From Halodurantibacterium daqingensis (GTDB lineage Bacteria > Pseudomonadota > Alphaproteobacteria > Rhodobacterales > Rhodobacteraceae), in contig NZ_JBHTFQ010000003.1 of the NCBI RefSeq assembly GCF_042666235.1, positions 341,638 through 405,637 on the forward strand: a stretch of 64,000 nucleotides of DNA, in the 5' to 3' direction. The notes beneath the pieces were generated by a model. It was not told where the DNA came from. It ran no database searches and worked only from the letters and a program-made list of their open reading frames with translations. Of the stretch, positions 45,319 to 54,187 are shown in pieces; within the stretch, counting starts at the first letter, position 1; each line of letters opens with the position of its first letter. Made by a program: the position numbers and the translations under genes.

Positions 45319-45930
45319 TCAGCGTGTCTCCTCGATCAGGGTCAGGCGGTCATGATAGCCTCCGCCCGCCTCAATGGTATCGGCAGAAAGTGCGAGGACA
45401 TGGGCCGGGTGGCCCGGCTCGGCAGTGATCTCGATCCGCAGATCGGCAAAGGCGCCCAGGCGGGCGCGATTGGTGTCGCTTTCGAACGGGGCGATCCGGA
45501 CGCTGAACGGCCCTTCTCCGCGCGCGGCTTCGGCACGGACCAGGGCCTCGCGCATGCGGTTACGGATGTAGAACGGGCTGCCCCCGGTCGCCTCGGCCAC
45601 CGCGCGGACCGTCTCCTCCAGAAAGAACAGAAGGATGGGCGTCGCCCCATTCGGAGCAAAAGTGCCAAGCTGCCGGCGCTGGTCACCCTCGAGGGCGAAA
45701 AGCGTCAGGCGGTCTGCTGCCTGCCCGACCTCGATCATGGTCGTCTCCGGGGCGGCAGCGGTATCGATCTGCCGGTCGCGCAGGTATCGGGCTGGCGCGG
45801 CGCTGTCGGCATCAAAGGCGCCGGGTTGCAGAAGCACTTGCGCCGCGGAGCTGGAGTCGATCTGGGCGGCCGCCGCAACCGGCCCCAGGGCCAGAAGGAC
45901 CATCAGCAGCACTGCCGGCCATGGTTTCAT
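45319..45930 (-). CDS. Secreted protein of unknown function in the signalling operon
   Basis: The 203-aa precursor has a clear signal peptide (AVLLMVLLALGPVAAAAQ). The mature part has no cysteine and no motif I recognise. It contains LFFLEETVRAVAEATGG and YIRNRMREAL. It overlaps the OmpR-type regulator gene by 4 nt, so it is co-translated with the second two-component system. It could be an accessory sensor or a target. Confidence 0.75.
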   Translation of the reverse strand: MKPWPAVLLMVLLALGPVAAAAQIDSSSAAQVLLQPGAFDADSAAPARYLRDRQIDTAAAPETTMIEVGQAADRLTLFALEGDQRRQLGTFAPNGATPILLFFLEETVRAVAEATGGSPFYIRNRMREALVRAEAARGEGPFSVRIAPFESDTNRARLGAFADLRIEITAEPGHPAHVLALSADTIEAGGGYHDRLTLIEETR

Positions 45931-46607
45931 TCGCTCTCTCCTCGTGTCAGCAGGAAGCCGCGGCCGCGCAAGGTGCGAAGCGCGATGCCCGATCCTGCAA
46001 AGGGCGCCAGCTTGCGGCGCAGATAGCCGATATAGACATCGACGACGTTCTCGGCCGATCCGCCATGCGGGGCCCAGAGCGCGTCGAAAATCGCCCCCCG
46101 GGTGACGACCTGCCCTGCATGGGCGATCAGATACTCCAGCAGCTCGCCCTCCCGCTCGGTCAGCACCATGCGCTGCCCATGGCCCGAAACCACCCGTGCC
46201 GTCCGATCATAAAGCAGCGGGCCAAAGCGCAGGTTCTGCGGCGGCTCGGCCCGGCGCAGCTGGACGCGCAGCCGCGCGATCAGCTCGCTCAGCTCGAACG
46301 GCTTGACCACATAGTCGTTGGCGCCCGCGTCCAACCCCTCGGTCCGGTCCTCGACCCGCGAGAGCGCGCTGAGCACGATCGCCGGCAAACGGTGGCCGCG
46401 CAGCCGCATTTCATGCAGAAGATCGGCGCCGCTCTCGCTGCCCAGCATCATGTCCACGATCGCGGCATCGAAGGGCTCGGCCGCAAGCCGGGCAAGCGCG
46501 GCCTCCGGCGCTGCCTCGCAGGCGGTTTCATAGCCTTCGGCGGCCAGCCCCCGGCGCAGCAGCGAAGAGATGTCGCTGTCATCCTCGACGATCAGGATAC
46601 GGGCCAT
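45927..46607 (-). CDS. OmpR/PhoB-type response regulator
   Basis: The 226-aa regulator has a receiver domain (RILIVEDDSD, phospho-acceptor Asp52 in IVDMMLG, and the conserved Lys in YVVKPF) and an OmpR winged helix (about 130-222, RTARVVSGHGQRMVLTEREG and NVVDVYIGYLRRKL). It overlaps the upstream kinase by 16 nt, marking them as a pair. Confidence 0.92.
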   Translation of the reverse strand: MARILIVEDDSDISSLLRRGLAAEGYETACEAAPEAALARLAAEPFDAAIVDMMLGSESGADLLHEMRLRGHRLPAIVLSALSRVEDRTEGLDAGANDYVVKPFELSELIARLRVQLRRAEPPQNLRFGPLLYDRTARVVSGHGQRMVLTEREGELLEYLIAHAGQVVTRGAIFDALWAPHGGSAENVVDVYIGYLRRKLAPFAGSGIALRTLRGRGFLLTRGESE

Positions 46608-48172
46608 GGCGCCTCCTCTCTTGCTTCGGCGCGGGCTGGCTCGGGCCGGGCGGCGGGCAGCGTGATCTCGACCCGCAGCCCGCGCCCCTCGGCTGCCGGG
46701 CTCACAAGGGCGATGCTGCCGTCTTGCGCCTCGATCACCCAGCGCGCAAGGGCCAGGCCCACGCCAAAGCCCGCTGCCGTTCCCGTGCCGCGTGCAAAGC
46801 GATCCAGCGCCCGGTCGGCAAGGCCTGGGGGCAGGCCGGGGCCGGTGTCGGCCAGGCTGATCCGCACCCTGTCGCCCAGGCCCTGCGCCGTGATCGCAAG
46901 TTGCGCGCCGGGCCCGGCGTATTTCGCTGCGTTTTCGATGATGCCGCCGATCACCTGCCGGATCCAGTCCGCATCGCCCACAACCGCAAGGGAGGGCGGC
47001 AGATCCAGGCGGACGGCCATGCTTCCCAGAAGCGGCCGCAGATCATCGAGTGCTGCGGCAACGAGCGGCCCCAGGGCAACCGGTTGGCGCTGAAGGTCAA
47101 GCTGGCCATCTTCGGAGCGCGCGATGCGCAGAAGGTCCTCGATCCGGCGGAACAGGCGTCGGGCCCGGCTGCGGATCGTGGTAAAGGCTTCGGCCAGGGG
47201 CGGTGCAAGCACGCCGCGCAGGGCAAGTTCGGCCTCGCCCAGGATGACGGTGAGCGGAGTGCGCAATTCGTGGCTGACATCGGCGAAGAAGCGGCGCCTT
47301 TCGGCATCGATCCGCGCAAGCCGGTCATTGGCGCGGCGCAGCTGACCCGTGCGTTCGGCAACCGTGGTTTCCAGCCGCGCATGATCCTGCGCCAGCCGCC
47401 GTTGCCGCCGGTCCAGACGGCTGGACATCTGGTTGATCCGGGCAAAGACCAGCGACAGCTCATCCCCCGGACCGATCTCGAGCGGGGCGCGCCCCTGGCC
47501 CACGGCGCCCGCCGCCCGGGCCGCTGCCTGCAACCGCAGCCGCAGGGGGCGCAGCACCAGCATCCACAGCACCGCCAGAAGCGCCGGCGCCGCCACGGCC
47601 ACCCCGACCGCCAGACCGCCCAGCCGGCGGCGCAATCCGCTGAGGCTGCGCATCGCTTCGTCGCGGCGCCGGCGTTCGTGGTCGATCTGTTCGGTCAGCA
47701 GCGGCGGCACCTGCAAGCCATAGAGGCTGAGCGCCGCCAGCACCGGCCCCGATCCGGGCGGATGGCTGTCGAGCGTTTCCGAAAGCTGGATGAACTGGCC
47801 CCGGATCCGGCCGATCACGCGGGCCGGTGCTGCGCGACGGTCGGCCTCGGCGGCGGTGCGCGCCGCAGCCACATCGGCGGCGATCAGCCCGTCAAGATGT
47901 GCAAGCGAGGCAAGCACCGCCCGCGTCTCGGCGCTTTCCTCCTGCGTTGGATCGGCCGGCCCGGCAAGCGAGGCAAGCACCCGTTCGTTCACCCGCGCAG
48001 AAAGGGCGGAATAGGCCTCCATACGTTGTTGGGCGGCAACGGCTGCCGCGCCCAGCCGTTCCGCCTGCGACAGGCCGTGCACGGCAAGACCCGCGGCAAA
48101 GACCGCCAGCGCCGCCAGCGACAGCGCGCCCAGCATCAGCCGAAGCCGCAAGCTTCTGCGCCTGGGCTTCAC
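46592..48172 (-). CDS. Membrane sensor histidine kinase
   Basis: The 526-aa kinase has a short N-terminus, a first transmembrane helix (about 11-32), a periplasmic helical sensor domain of about 145 residues, a second helix (about 180-205) and a HAMP-like region. A HisKA with the phospho-acceptor in FFADVSHELRTPLTV follows, then the ATPase N-box IIENAAKYAG, with G-boxes ADTGPGLP and GFGVGLALA. The GTG start overlaps the preceding stop as GTGA. It pairs with the OmpR-type regulator. The stimulus is unknown; a periplasmic signal from the alcohol-oxidation system is a reasonable guess. Confidence 0.9.
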   Translation of the reverse strand: MKPRRRSLRLRLMLGALSLAALAVFAAGLAVHGLSQAERLGAAAVAAQQRMEAYSALSARVNERVLASLAGPADPTQEESAETRAVLASLAHLDGLIAADVAAARTAAEADRRAAPARVIGRIRGQFIQLSETLDSHPPGSGPVLAALSLYGLQVPPLLTEQIDHERRRRDEAMRSLSGLRRRLGGLAVGVAVAAPALLAVLWMLVLRPLRLRLQAAARAAGAVGQGRAPLEIGPGDELSLVFARINQMSSRLDRRQRRLAQDHARLETTVAERTGQLRRANDRLARIDAERRRFFADVSHELRTPLTVILGEAELALRGVLAPPLAEAFTTIRSRARRLFRRIEDLLRIARSEDGQLDLQRQPVALGPLVAAALDDLRPLLGSMAVRLDLPPSLAVVGDADWIRQVIGGIIENAAKYAGPGAQLAITAQGLGDRVRISLADTGPGLPPGLADRALDRFARGTGTAAGFGVGLALARWVIEAQDGSIALVSPAAEGRGLRVEITLPAARPEPARAEAREEAPWPVS

Positions 48173-49527
48173 GCCTGCACCTGTAGCAGGCGCAGCACGG
48201 CGGCGTGCAGATCCGTTTCCGCCACCGGCTTTTCCAGAAGCAGGGCCCCGGCGCGACGGGCGGCTTCGGGCAGGTCGGCCGAGCGTTCGGCAGTGACCAG
48301 AAGCGCAGGCAGGCATGCGCCCAGATCGTCGCGCAAGGCGGCGATGGTGCGCATCCCGGTGTCGCCCCGATCAAGCTGATAATCCGTTACCAGGATCTGC
48401 GGCCGCACCCCGGCCCGCAGCAGCGCCCGCGCATCCTCGGTTCCTGCGGCTGCGGCGACCTGCACGCCCCAGCTTTGCAACAGCAGCATATAGGCATGGC
48501 GCATCGCCGCATCGTTTTCCACCACGATGGCGGTGCAGCCGCTCAGCCGCAGCCGGTCGCGCGCGGGCGTTTGCGGCAGGCGCTGATCCGGCGCTGCAAG
48601 CCCGCCCCGCGCAGCAGCCGAGGGGGCGGGCGGCAGTTGCACCCGGAACAGGGTGCCGCGCCCCGGTGTGCTGTCCAGGGTCAGCTCATGCCCCAGCCGC
48701 AGGCAGGCGCGGCGCACGATCGACAGGCCCAGCCCATTGCCCGGAACGGCCGCGTCGGGGGCAAGACGCTCGAACTCGTTGAAGATCCGTTCCTGATCGG
48801 CCGGGGGAATACCGGGGCCGGTGTCATGCACCTCGAGCCAGATCATCCCATCCCGGCGCCGGGCCCCGACCAGAACCCGCCCCCGCCGGGTATACTTGAT
48901 CGCGTTCGACACGAGGTTCTGCACGATACCGCGCAGAAAGACCGGGCTGCTGAGCACCGTGGCGGCGGTGGGCACGAACCGAAGGTCAAGCCCGCGCGCG
49001 GCCGCCTGGCCGTGAAAATCCGCCGCCAGCCGCTGAAACAGCCGCCCCAGCGACACCGGTTCGGGCGTCACCTCCAGCGCGCGGCTGTCCAGTTGCGAGA
49101 TATCGAGCAGGGCCCGGATCAGCTCTTCCGCGCTGTCGAAGGCGGCCCCGATCCGCGCCACCAGATCCGCCTGCACGGGATCGCAGGAGATATCCTCGAG
49201 ATGCGACAGCAGCAGCTTGGCCGCGCTGAGCGGCTGAAGAAGATCGTGGCTTGCCGCGCGCAGAAAACGGCTCTTGGCGCGGTTGGCCTCTTCGGCGACC
49301 TCGCGCGCAAGGTCCAGTTCGCGATTGGTGCGGCTGAGATCGGTCAGCGCACGTTCCAGGTCGCGGTTGCGCGCGAGAACTTCCTTTTCCAGCACCGCCG
49401 CGGTCTGGGACAGCGCATAGGTGGAACTGCGCGCATTCTCGACCCGGTCCAGCCGCTCGATCAGGGCCTGGTTGATGCGCCAGAGCTTTTCGATCTGCCG
49501 TTCGGGGCTGTCGCTGTCACGCAGCAT
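48169..49527 (-). CDS. Soluble hybrid histidine kinase (NahK/ErcS'-like)
   Basis: The 452-aa protein has no membrane segment. It begins with a coiled coil (about 1-80), then a HisKA whose phospho-acceptor lies in AASHDLLQPLSAA, a pattern shared with NahK/ErcS'-type kinases, and an ATPase domain with NAIKYT and DTGPGIPP. A C-terminal receiver has an Asp in ILVTDYQL. The ATG overlaps the FIST gene by 11 nt. In Pseudomonas, kinases of this class act in the ethanol-oxidation regulatory network. In Paracoccus and Rhodobacter, the FlhS/RfdS kinases of formaldehyde metabolism are comparable candidates, but orthology is inferred, not shown. Confidence 0.88.
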   Translation of the reverse strand: MLRDSDSPERQIEKLWRINQALIERLDRVENARSSTYALSQTAAVLEKEVLARNRDLERALTDLSRTNRELDLAREVAEEANRAKSRFLRAASHDLLQPLSAAKLLLSHLEDISCDPVQADLVARIGAAFDSAEELIRALLDISQLDSRALEVTPEPVSLGRLFQRLAADFHGQAAARGLDLRFVPTAATVLSSPVFLRGIVQNLVSNAIKYTRRGRVLVGARRRDGMIWLEVHDTGPGIPPADQERIFNEFERLAPDAAVPGNGLGLSIVRRACLRLGHELTLDSTPGRGTLFRVQLPPAPSAAARGGLAAPDQRLPQTPARDRLRLSGCTAIVVENDAAMRHAYMLLLQSWGVQVAAAAGTEDARALLRAGVRPQILVTDYQLDRGDTGMRTIAALRDDLGACLPALLVTAERSADLPEAARRAGALLLEKPVAETDLHAAVLRLLQVQA

Positions 49528-50668
49528 CGGTCGCGTCCCCGTCAAGGAAGGCGAGGCCGACGAAGGTCTGGTTCACATGCACGCCGCCATGCTGTTCGCC
49601 ATAGGTGTTGAACCCGGCGATGTTGTAGCGGCGAAACAGCCGGGCAATGATATCCTCCATGCCCGCCTGTTCCAGCGCCAGCCGTCGCAGGATGCAGTCG
49701 AAGGCAAGGATCAGGACCGATCGGTCGCCAAGGCGGCTCAGCCGGCTCTCGAACCCGTGGGTCAGATCCTCGGCATGGCCCAGCGTCAGCATGGCGCCCG
49801 GCTCGATCGCGGACATGAGCCGAAGCGCCCCGTCCTGCGTTACCTCGCGGATCGCGCGCACATGATGGCGCCCGCCGATGCGCACCAGAAGCGGATGCCG
49901 CGCGAAGCTGAGCGGCCCGAGATCCGCCACGGGCACGCCGATCAGCCGGGCGTATTCCTCGGCGGCGGGTTCGTCGTTGATGCCAAGGATAAGCCGTTCA
50001 TCCGGGCGTGCCGAGGTGACGACCATGCGGGTTGCCGACGGGCTGAAATGGTCGAAGATGATTTCTTCGATGGCGAAGTCGGTTTCGAACAGGCAGAAAA
50101 GCGCGCTTTCCTCATGGCTTTCCCCGTCCAGGATCAGCCGCGTGCAACCAAAGCGCAACCCGTCGCCGGCGGATCCGCCCAGCACCAGAAGCTGCGGCAA
50201 GGTTGCATCGACGGTGGCGACCACCATCTCCTCCTGTTCGCTCAGCCCATCGATCAGCAGCAGGCCGAAGCAGGTGCGTGTGGGATCGGGCGCAAAGCGT
50301 GTCGTCAGTTCGCGCAGCGCATCCATCCAGTCCAGCGCGGGCAGGGCACGCAGGTTGCGCAACCAGACGGCATCGGCCCGGAAATGCGCCGCAGGAAAGC
50401 CCACCGCGACCACGGTGTCATTGCGATAGCCGCTGCAGGCGAATTCTCCCGCCGACGAACAGCCCATCACCCGGCATCCCGCGCCCAGCCCGCTGGCCAG
50501 CGCCGCCAGCAGAGGCGGGTCCAGATGGGCGGGCGCGCCGAACAGAAGCACCGCCGTCGGGTCGCCGGGGGCGAGTTCTGCCAGCAGCCGCTGTGCGAGA
50601 TCGGCCGCCCCTCCGGGCACCGTCGCCACGATCGGTCGCCGCGTTGCAACCTCGGCCCTGGTGTCCAC
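49517..50668 (-). CDS. FIST-domain signal transduction protein
   Basis: The 383-aa cytoplasmic protein matches the FIST N- and C-domain family of small-ligand sensors: GCRVMGCSSAGEFACSGY, TFGLLLIDGLSEQEE-like region, LLVLGGSAGDGLRFG, and the C-terminal FNTYGEQHGGVHVNQTF. The start is GTG with GGAGGA. FIST proteins are often encoded beside histidine kinases and may present a ligand to them. It sits between the NarL-type regulator and the hybrid kinase. Confidence 0.9.
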   Translation of the reverse strand: MDTRAEVATRRPIVATVPGGAADLAQRLLAELAPGDPTAVLLFGAPAHLDPPLLAALASGLGAGCRVMGCSSAGEFACSGYRNDTVVAVGFPAAHFRADAVWLRNLRALPALDWMDALRELTTRFAPDPTRTCFGLLLIDGLSEQEEMVVATVDATLPQLLVLGGSAGDGLRFGCTRLILDGESHEESALFCLFETDFAIEEIIFDHFSPSATRMVVTSARPDERLILGINDEPAAEEYARLIGVPVADLGPLSFARHPLLVRIGGRHHVRAIREVTQDGALRLMSAIEPGAMLTLGHAEDLTHGFESRLSRLGDRSVLILAFDCILRRLALEQAGMEDIIARLFRRYNIAGFNTYGEQHGGVHVNQTFVGLAFLDGDATDAA

Positions 50669-50697
50669 GACGTCCTCCTTGCCCGTGCCGCGGCGGA

Positions 50698-51402
50698 TCA
50701 GGATGCGAAGATGCGTGCCCGGTTGGCTGCAAGTGCGGCCTGCGTCCGGTTTCGCACGTTGATCTTCTGCATGATCGCCGCGATATGCGTCTTGACTGTC
50801 GCCTCGGTGATCGACAGTTCGTACGAGATGATCTTGTTCGGGCGCCCCTGACAGATCAGCCGCAGGATGTTCATCTGCTGGGGCGTCAGCGAGGCGAAGC
50901 GGCGCATGAGATCGGCCAGTTCGGCATCGGCTGCGAGGCCCGCGTCGGGATCATAGCCTTCCGGGGTCACGCATTCCCCCGACCACATCCGGTCGAAGGC
51001 GTCGATCATGCGATTGCGCGGCAGGCTTTTCGAGATGAACCCCTTCGCACCCGCCGCCATGGCCGCCGACACCATGGCCGAGTCGATTTCGGCCGATATG
51101 ACCGTAAGCGGCACTCCTGCGGCCTGCCGGTGCAGCGCCATGATGCCTTCGATCCCCTCGACGTCGGGCAGGCGCAGGTCCAGAACAATGGCGTCGGGCG
51201 GTGCATCCCGCATCATCTTCTGCGCCATTTCAAGGCTGATGGCGGTGCGCGCCCGCCGCAGACCAAACGCGTGGCTGAGCGTCATCGACAGGGCATCGCC
51301 GAACAGCGGATGATCGTCGATGATCAGGATGTCTTCCACGGTGCGGCAATGACTTCTTAGTGCCGTGACGCGGCCTGCGTCCCAGTTCGGAACATGTCCC
51401 AT
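50698..51402 (-). CDS. NarL/LuxR-type response regulator
   Basis: The 234-aa regulator has an N-terminal receiver (ILIIDDHPLFGDALS, phospho-acceptor Asp75 in IVLDLRLPD, the conserved Lys in FISKSLPR) and a LuxR helix-turn-helix (about 170-230, LTPQQMNILRLICQGRPNK and EATVKTHIAAIMQKINV). It heads the signalling operon. The ATG with GGAGGAG was preferred over a GTG closer to the receiver. By class and place it is a candidate counterpart of FlhR (Paracoccus) or RfdR (Rhodobacter sphaeroides), regulators of methanol and formaldehyde genes; that is inference. Confidence 0.87.
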   Translation of the reverse strand: MGHVPNWDAGRVTALRSHCRTVEDILIIDDHPLFGDALSMTLSHAFGLRRARTAISLEMAQKMMRDAPPDAIVLDLRLPDVEGIEGIMALHRQAAGVPLTVISAEIDSAMVSAAMAAGAKGFISKSLPRNRMIDAFDRMWSGECVTPEGYDPDAGLAADAELADLMRRFASLTPQQMNILRLICQGRPNKIISYELSITEATVKTHIAAIMQKINVRNRTQAALAANRARIFAS

Positions 51403-51488
51403 TGTCTCCTCCAGATGCGGGCGGGGCTCCTCTCCTCGCCACAGCATGTTCAAGACTAGACCGGGATGTGCAGCCTGCAAACAGCTTT

Positions 51489-51504
51489 GTGCACCATCGT
51501 GCAC
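51489..51504. promoter_or_regulatory. GTGCAC-N4-GTGCAC dyad upstream of the signalling operon
   Basis: Two copies of the palindrome GTGCAC separated by CATC lie 87 bp upstream of the response-regulator start. The arrangement looks like an operator for a dimeric regulator, possibly the regulator's own. Only the sequence is seen. Confidence 0.35.
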
Positions 51505-51539
51505 CGAAGCTGCGTTTTTCTGTCGCGCGACGAAGTGAA

Positions 51540-52394
51540 TCATGGTGCGGCCGGAAGCGGCAGGCGGCGGACAAAGACCGAGCCGCGGGTGTCGGTGGCG
51601 CGAATATCCAGCCATTCCGTGCCATTGTCGCGAAAACTGAACTGGTAGACCGGATCCTCCGACACCGAGATTCCGCCCTCGACCGCGAACAGAAGATCAT
51701 CCCCCTGCCGGACCTCGAGGACATCGATGAAATGGGCGGGGATGTTCAGCAAGGTGCGCTGGTCGCGCTGCAGGCCCGAATAGTTCGGATGACGAAGCAT
51801 CAGCTTGACGGAATGGCGCTGCCCGCCGTCATCGCGAACGGTTCCCAGGTGCTGCAGACGCATCTGGCCCATCTGCGCCAGCGCCGCCGCCGCATCCTTG
51901 GCGGCCGGGGCCGCGCAGCCGCCGGTCGCGCGCACGAAGCGCCCGTCCATCAGCCCCGCGCCCTCGGTGGTCAGACCGATGGCGCGGATGTTGGAATAGC
52001 GTTCGACCCGGACGCGCAGTTCGAGGTCAAGCGGGTGCATCGCCGGTGACAGCGTGATCGTGGCCGCGACCGGGGCGGGGTTCTCATCGACCACCAGCAC
52101 CAGTTCCCGAAGCTCGGGCGCGCCGGGCGGCTGTGTCAGGCGGACCGGAACCAGCGCGGGATCATGGGCGCGGAAGGGCGCCGAAAGATCAAGCGCGCCC
52201 GCCGCCGGCGCCGGGTCCAGATCGCCGAGGATGTCATATTGAAGATCGTCCCAGACCGGACTGGGCTGCATCGGATTGTCCGGCGCAGCGGTGGCGTCCG
52301 TCGGGGCAGGGGCAAGCATCAGCGAAACAAGCGCTGCGGCCAGCAGGCCGCGCCGGGCCGGCCACGATGGGTTAAGGGTTGACCGAATGCACAT
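51540..52394 (-). CDS. Quinoprotein dehydrogenase-associated SoxYZ-like carrier
   Basis: The 284-aa precursor has a signal peptide. The mature N-terminal half is SoxY-like and contains GGCAAP, an internal counterpart of the GGCGG sulfur-carrier motif at the SoxY C-terminus. The C-terminal half is SoxZ-like (VKLMLRHPNYSGLQRDQ, LLNIPAHFIDVLEV). Such fused proteins are defined as partners of PQQ enzymes in the 'quinoprotein relay system'. It is divergent from the matching metallohydrolase. No sulfur-oxidation genes accompany it. The carrier's cargo is unknown. Confidence 0.88.
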   Translation of the reverse strand: MCIRSTLNPSWPARRGLLAAALVSLMLAPAPTDATAAPDNPMQPSPVWDDLQYDILGDLDPAPAAGALDLSAPFRAHDPALVPVRLTQPPGAPELRELVLVVDENPAPVAATITLSPAMHPLDLELRVRVERYSNIRAIGLTTEGAGLMDGRFVRATGGCAAPAAKDAAAALAQMGQMRLQHLGTVRDDGGQRHSVKLMLRHPNYSGLQRDQRTLLNIPAHFIDVLEVRQGDDLLFAVEGGISVSEDPVYQFSFRDNGTEWLDIRATDTRGSVFVRRLPLPAAP

Positions 52395-52546
52395 TCTTCC
52401 CTCTCGCGACGGGTATGGCAACGCCATCAGAACACCGAAGGCGGCTGTTGCAAACACAACTTTCGGCTGACTGGCGTTTCGCGGCGTCGCGCATCATCCT
52501 GTGGCGGAGTGCCGCGGCAAGCCGGACTTCCGGCCGGGAGAGGGCG

Positions 52547-53572
52547 ATGCAGGAGCTTCTGGTCATGGTCTGCCTGCTGGCCCAGCCCGACATCTGCCAG
52601 GAGCGTCTGCTGCCCCTGCCCAAGGGTGCGGAATGCCCGGCCGTGGCGGAAGCCGCGGCGCATCGCTGGCAGGAGGGCGACGATCGGCATCGCGTGGCGG
52701 CGTGGCGCTGTGCGCCGGCGGGCAGTGCCCCCGTGCTGCCTCTGACAGCCCTGAGTGCCGCGGTTCTGGTACATCAGGGGGCGCCGGGGCTCCCTTCGCG
52801 CGAAAACCGCGGCGCCATTGCCAATCTTGCCGTGGTCATCGGTGAGAGGTCCGTCGCGGTAATCGATGCGGGGGCCAGCCGCGCGCAGGGCGAAGCGCTC
52901 TATGCGGCCATCCGCGCCATGAGCGATCTGCCGATCAGCCATCTGATCCTGACCCATATGCACCCCGATCACAGTTTTGGCGCCGAGGTCTTCCGCGAGG
53001 CCGGGGCCGAGATCATTGCCGCACCCGGGTTTGCCGCTGCGCTCGAAGCCCGGTTTGACGGCTATCTGGAAAGCTATGGACGGCAGATCGGCGCGGAAGC
53101 CTTGCTGGGAACCCGCATCGCCCTGCCAGATCGTGGGGTGCGGGAAGAGGTGGTGGATCTTGGCGGCCAGACCCTTGTGCTGCGCGCCGTCGCTACCGCG
53201 CATACCGATAACGATCTGACGATCCTGCACCACGAAAGCGGAACCCTGTTTGCCGGCGATCTGGTGTTTGCGGGCCTTGCGCCGACGCTGGACGGGGCGC
53301 TGGCCGGCTGGCTTGGCTGGCTGTCCGATCCGCCCGAAGCGGTGCGGGTCGTTCCCGGGCACGGCCCGGCAAGTCTGCCCTGGCCCCAGGGCAGGGCGGC
53401 GACCGAACACTACCTTACGGCGCTGCGCGACCAGATCCACGCCGCGCTGGAGGCCGGCCGGCCCATGAGCGCGGTTCTGGACGATCCGCCCCCGCCCGGA
53501 GAGTGGCTGGATCTGGACATGGTGCATCCCCGCAACGCCGCCGCCGCCTACAAGGAGCTGGAATGGGAATGA
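52547..53572 (+). CDS. Quinoprotein relay system zinc metallohydrolase
   Basis: The 341-aa protein has a metallo-beta-lactamase fold with the metal site in LILTHMHPDHSFG (HxHxDH), DAGASRAQG and VVPGHGP. It has the N-terminal extension (about 85 residues with four cysteines) that marks relay-system metallohydrolases related to SoxH. The N-terminus is hydrophobic and short, so export is plausible but weakly supported. GGGAGAGGG precedes the ATG. It runs opposite to the surrounding genes and its stop abuts that of the next gene. Confidence 0.86.
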   Translation: MQELLVMVCLLAQPDICQERLLPLPKGAECPAVAEAAAHRWQEGDDRHRVAAWRCAPAGSAPVLPLTALSAAVLVHQGAPGLPSRENRGAIANLAVVIGERSVAVIDAGASRAQGEALYAAIRAMSDLPISHLILTHMHPDHSFGAEVFREAGAEIIAAPGFAAALEARFDGYLESYGRQIGAEALLGTRIALPDRGVREEVVDLGGQTLVLRAVATAHTDNDLTILHHESGTLFAGDLVFAGLAPTLDGALAGWLGWLSDPPEAVRVVPGHGPASLPWPQGRAATEHYLTALRDQIHAALEAGRPMSAVLDDPPPPGEWLDLDMVHPRNAAAAYKELEWE

Positions 53573-54184
53573 TCACTGCGGCAGATGCGCCGCAACGATC
53601 CGGCCCAGGGCAAAGGCGCGCTGTTCCAGGATCACCGGCGTTTCGCAGACATAGATCAGCGACTGCTGGCGATCCAGAAAGATGCGGGTATCCCAGTCAA
53701 GCTGCTGTTCCACCGCGTCGATCCGGTCATGGTCGGGCGGATCGGCGGCCAGAAGCTGCGTTAGTTCGACGCGCCGCGCATCGATCTGATCGTCCAGCGC
53801 CCGCTGTTTCAGCGCGTAGCGGCCGATGCCGTTGATTATGCTGCTGCGCGCCCGGTCGATGCGCTGGAACGTGGCGAGATACAGCGCCGTCAGCCGTACC
53901 TCATCGGCGCCGGTCGCGAACTCCGCGATCAGGGCTTCGGCCTCGTCGATGGGGGTGCGACGCAGTTCAAGCCGTGCCGCCAGGCGCTGAATCTCGGGTT
54001 CGCGCGCAAGGCCTTCGATGTTGTCGTCGGGCAGCGGACCCGACCACACCTGCCCCAGCGACAGATGCGGTATCTTGCGCTGGATGCAGGGCCATTCCGG
54101 ATCATCGAAGGTAGCAGCGCGGGCCGGTGCAAGACCCGACAGAACCGCCAGCCCCAGCACCGGCACAAGCAGGAAATGCCGCAT
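53573..54184 (-). CDS. Conserved secreted protein downstream of the alcohol-system ABC exporter
   Basis: The 203-aa precursor has a signal peptide (LLVPVLGLAVLSGLAPARA). The mature part is mostly helical, with one Cys near each end (EWPCIQRK, IYVCETP), which may form a disulfide. I do not know a function. It begins 3 nt after the permease stop and so is the last gene of the exporter operon. Confidence 0.8.
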   Translation of the reverse strand: MRHFLLVPVLGLAVLSGLAPARAATFDDPEWPCIQRKIPHLSLGQVWSGPLPDDNIEGLAREPEIQRLAARLELRRTPIDEAEALIAEFATGADEVRLTALYLATFQRIDRARSSIINGIGRYALKQRALDDQIDARRVELTQLLAADPPDHDRIDAVEQQLDWDTRIFLDRQQSLIYVCETPVILEQRAFALGRIVAAHLPQ

Positions 54185-54187
54185 GTC

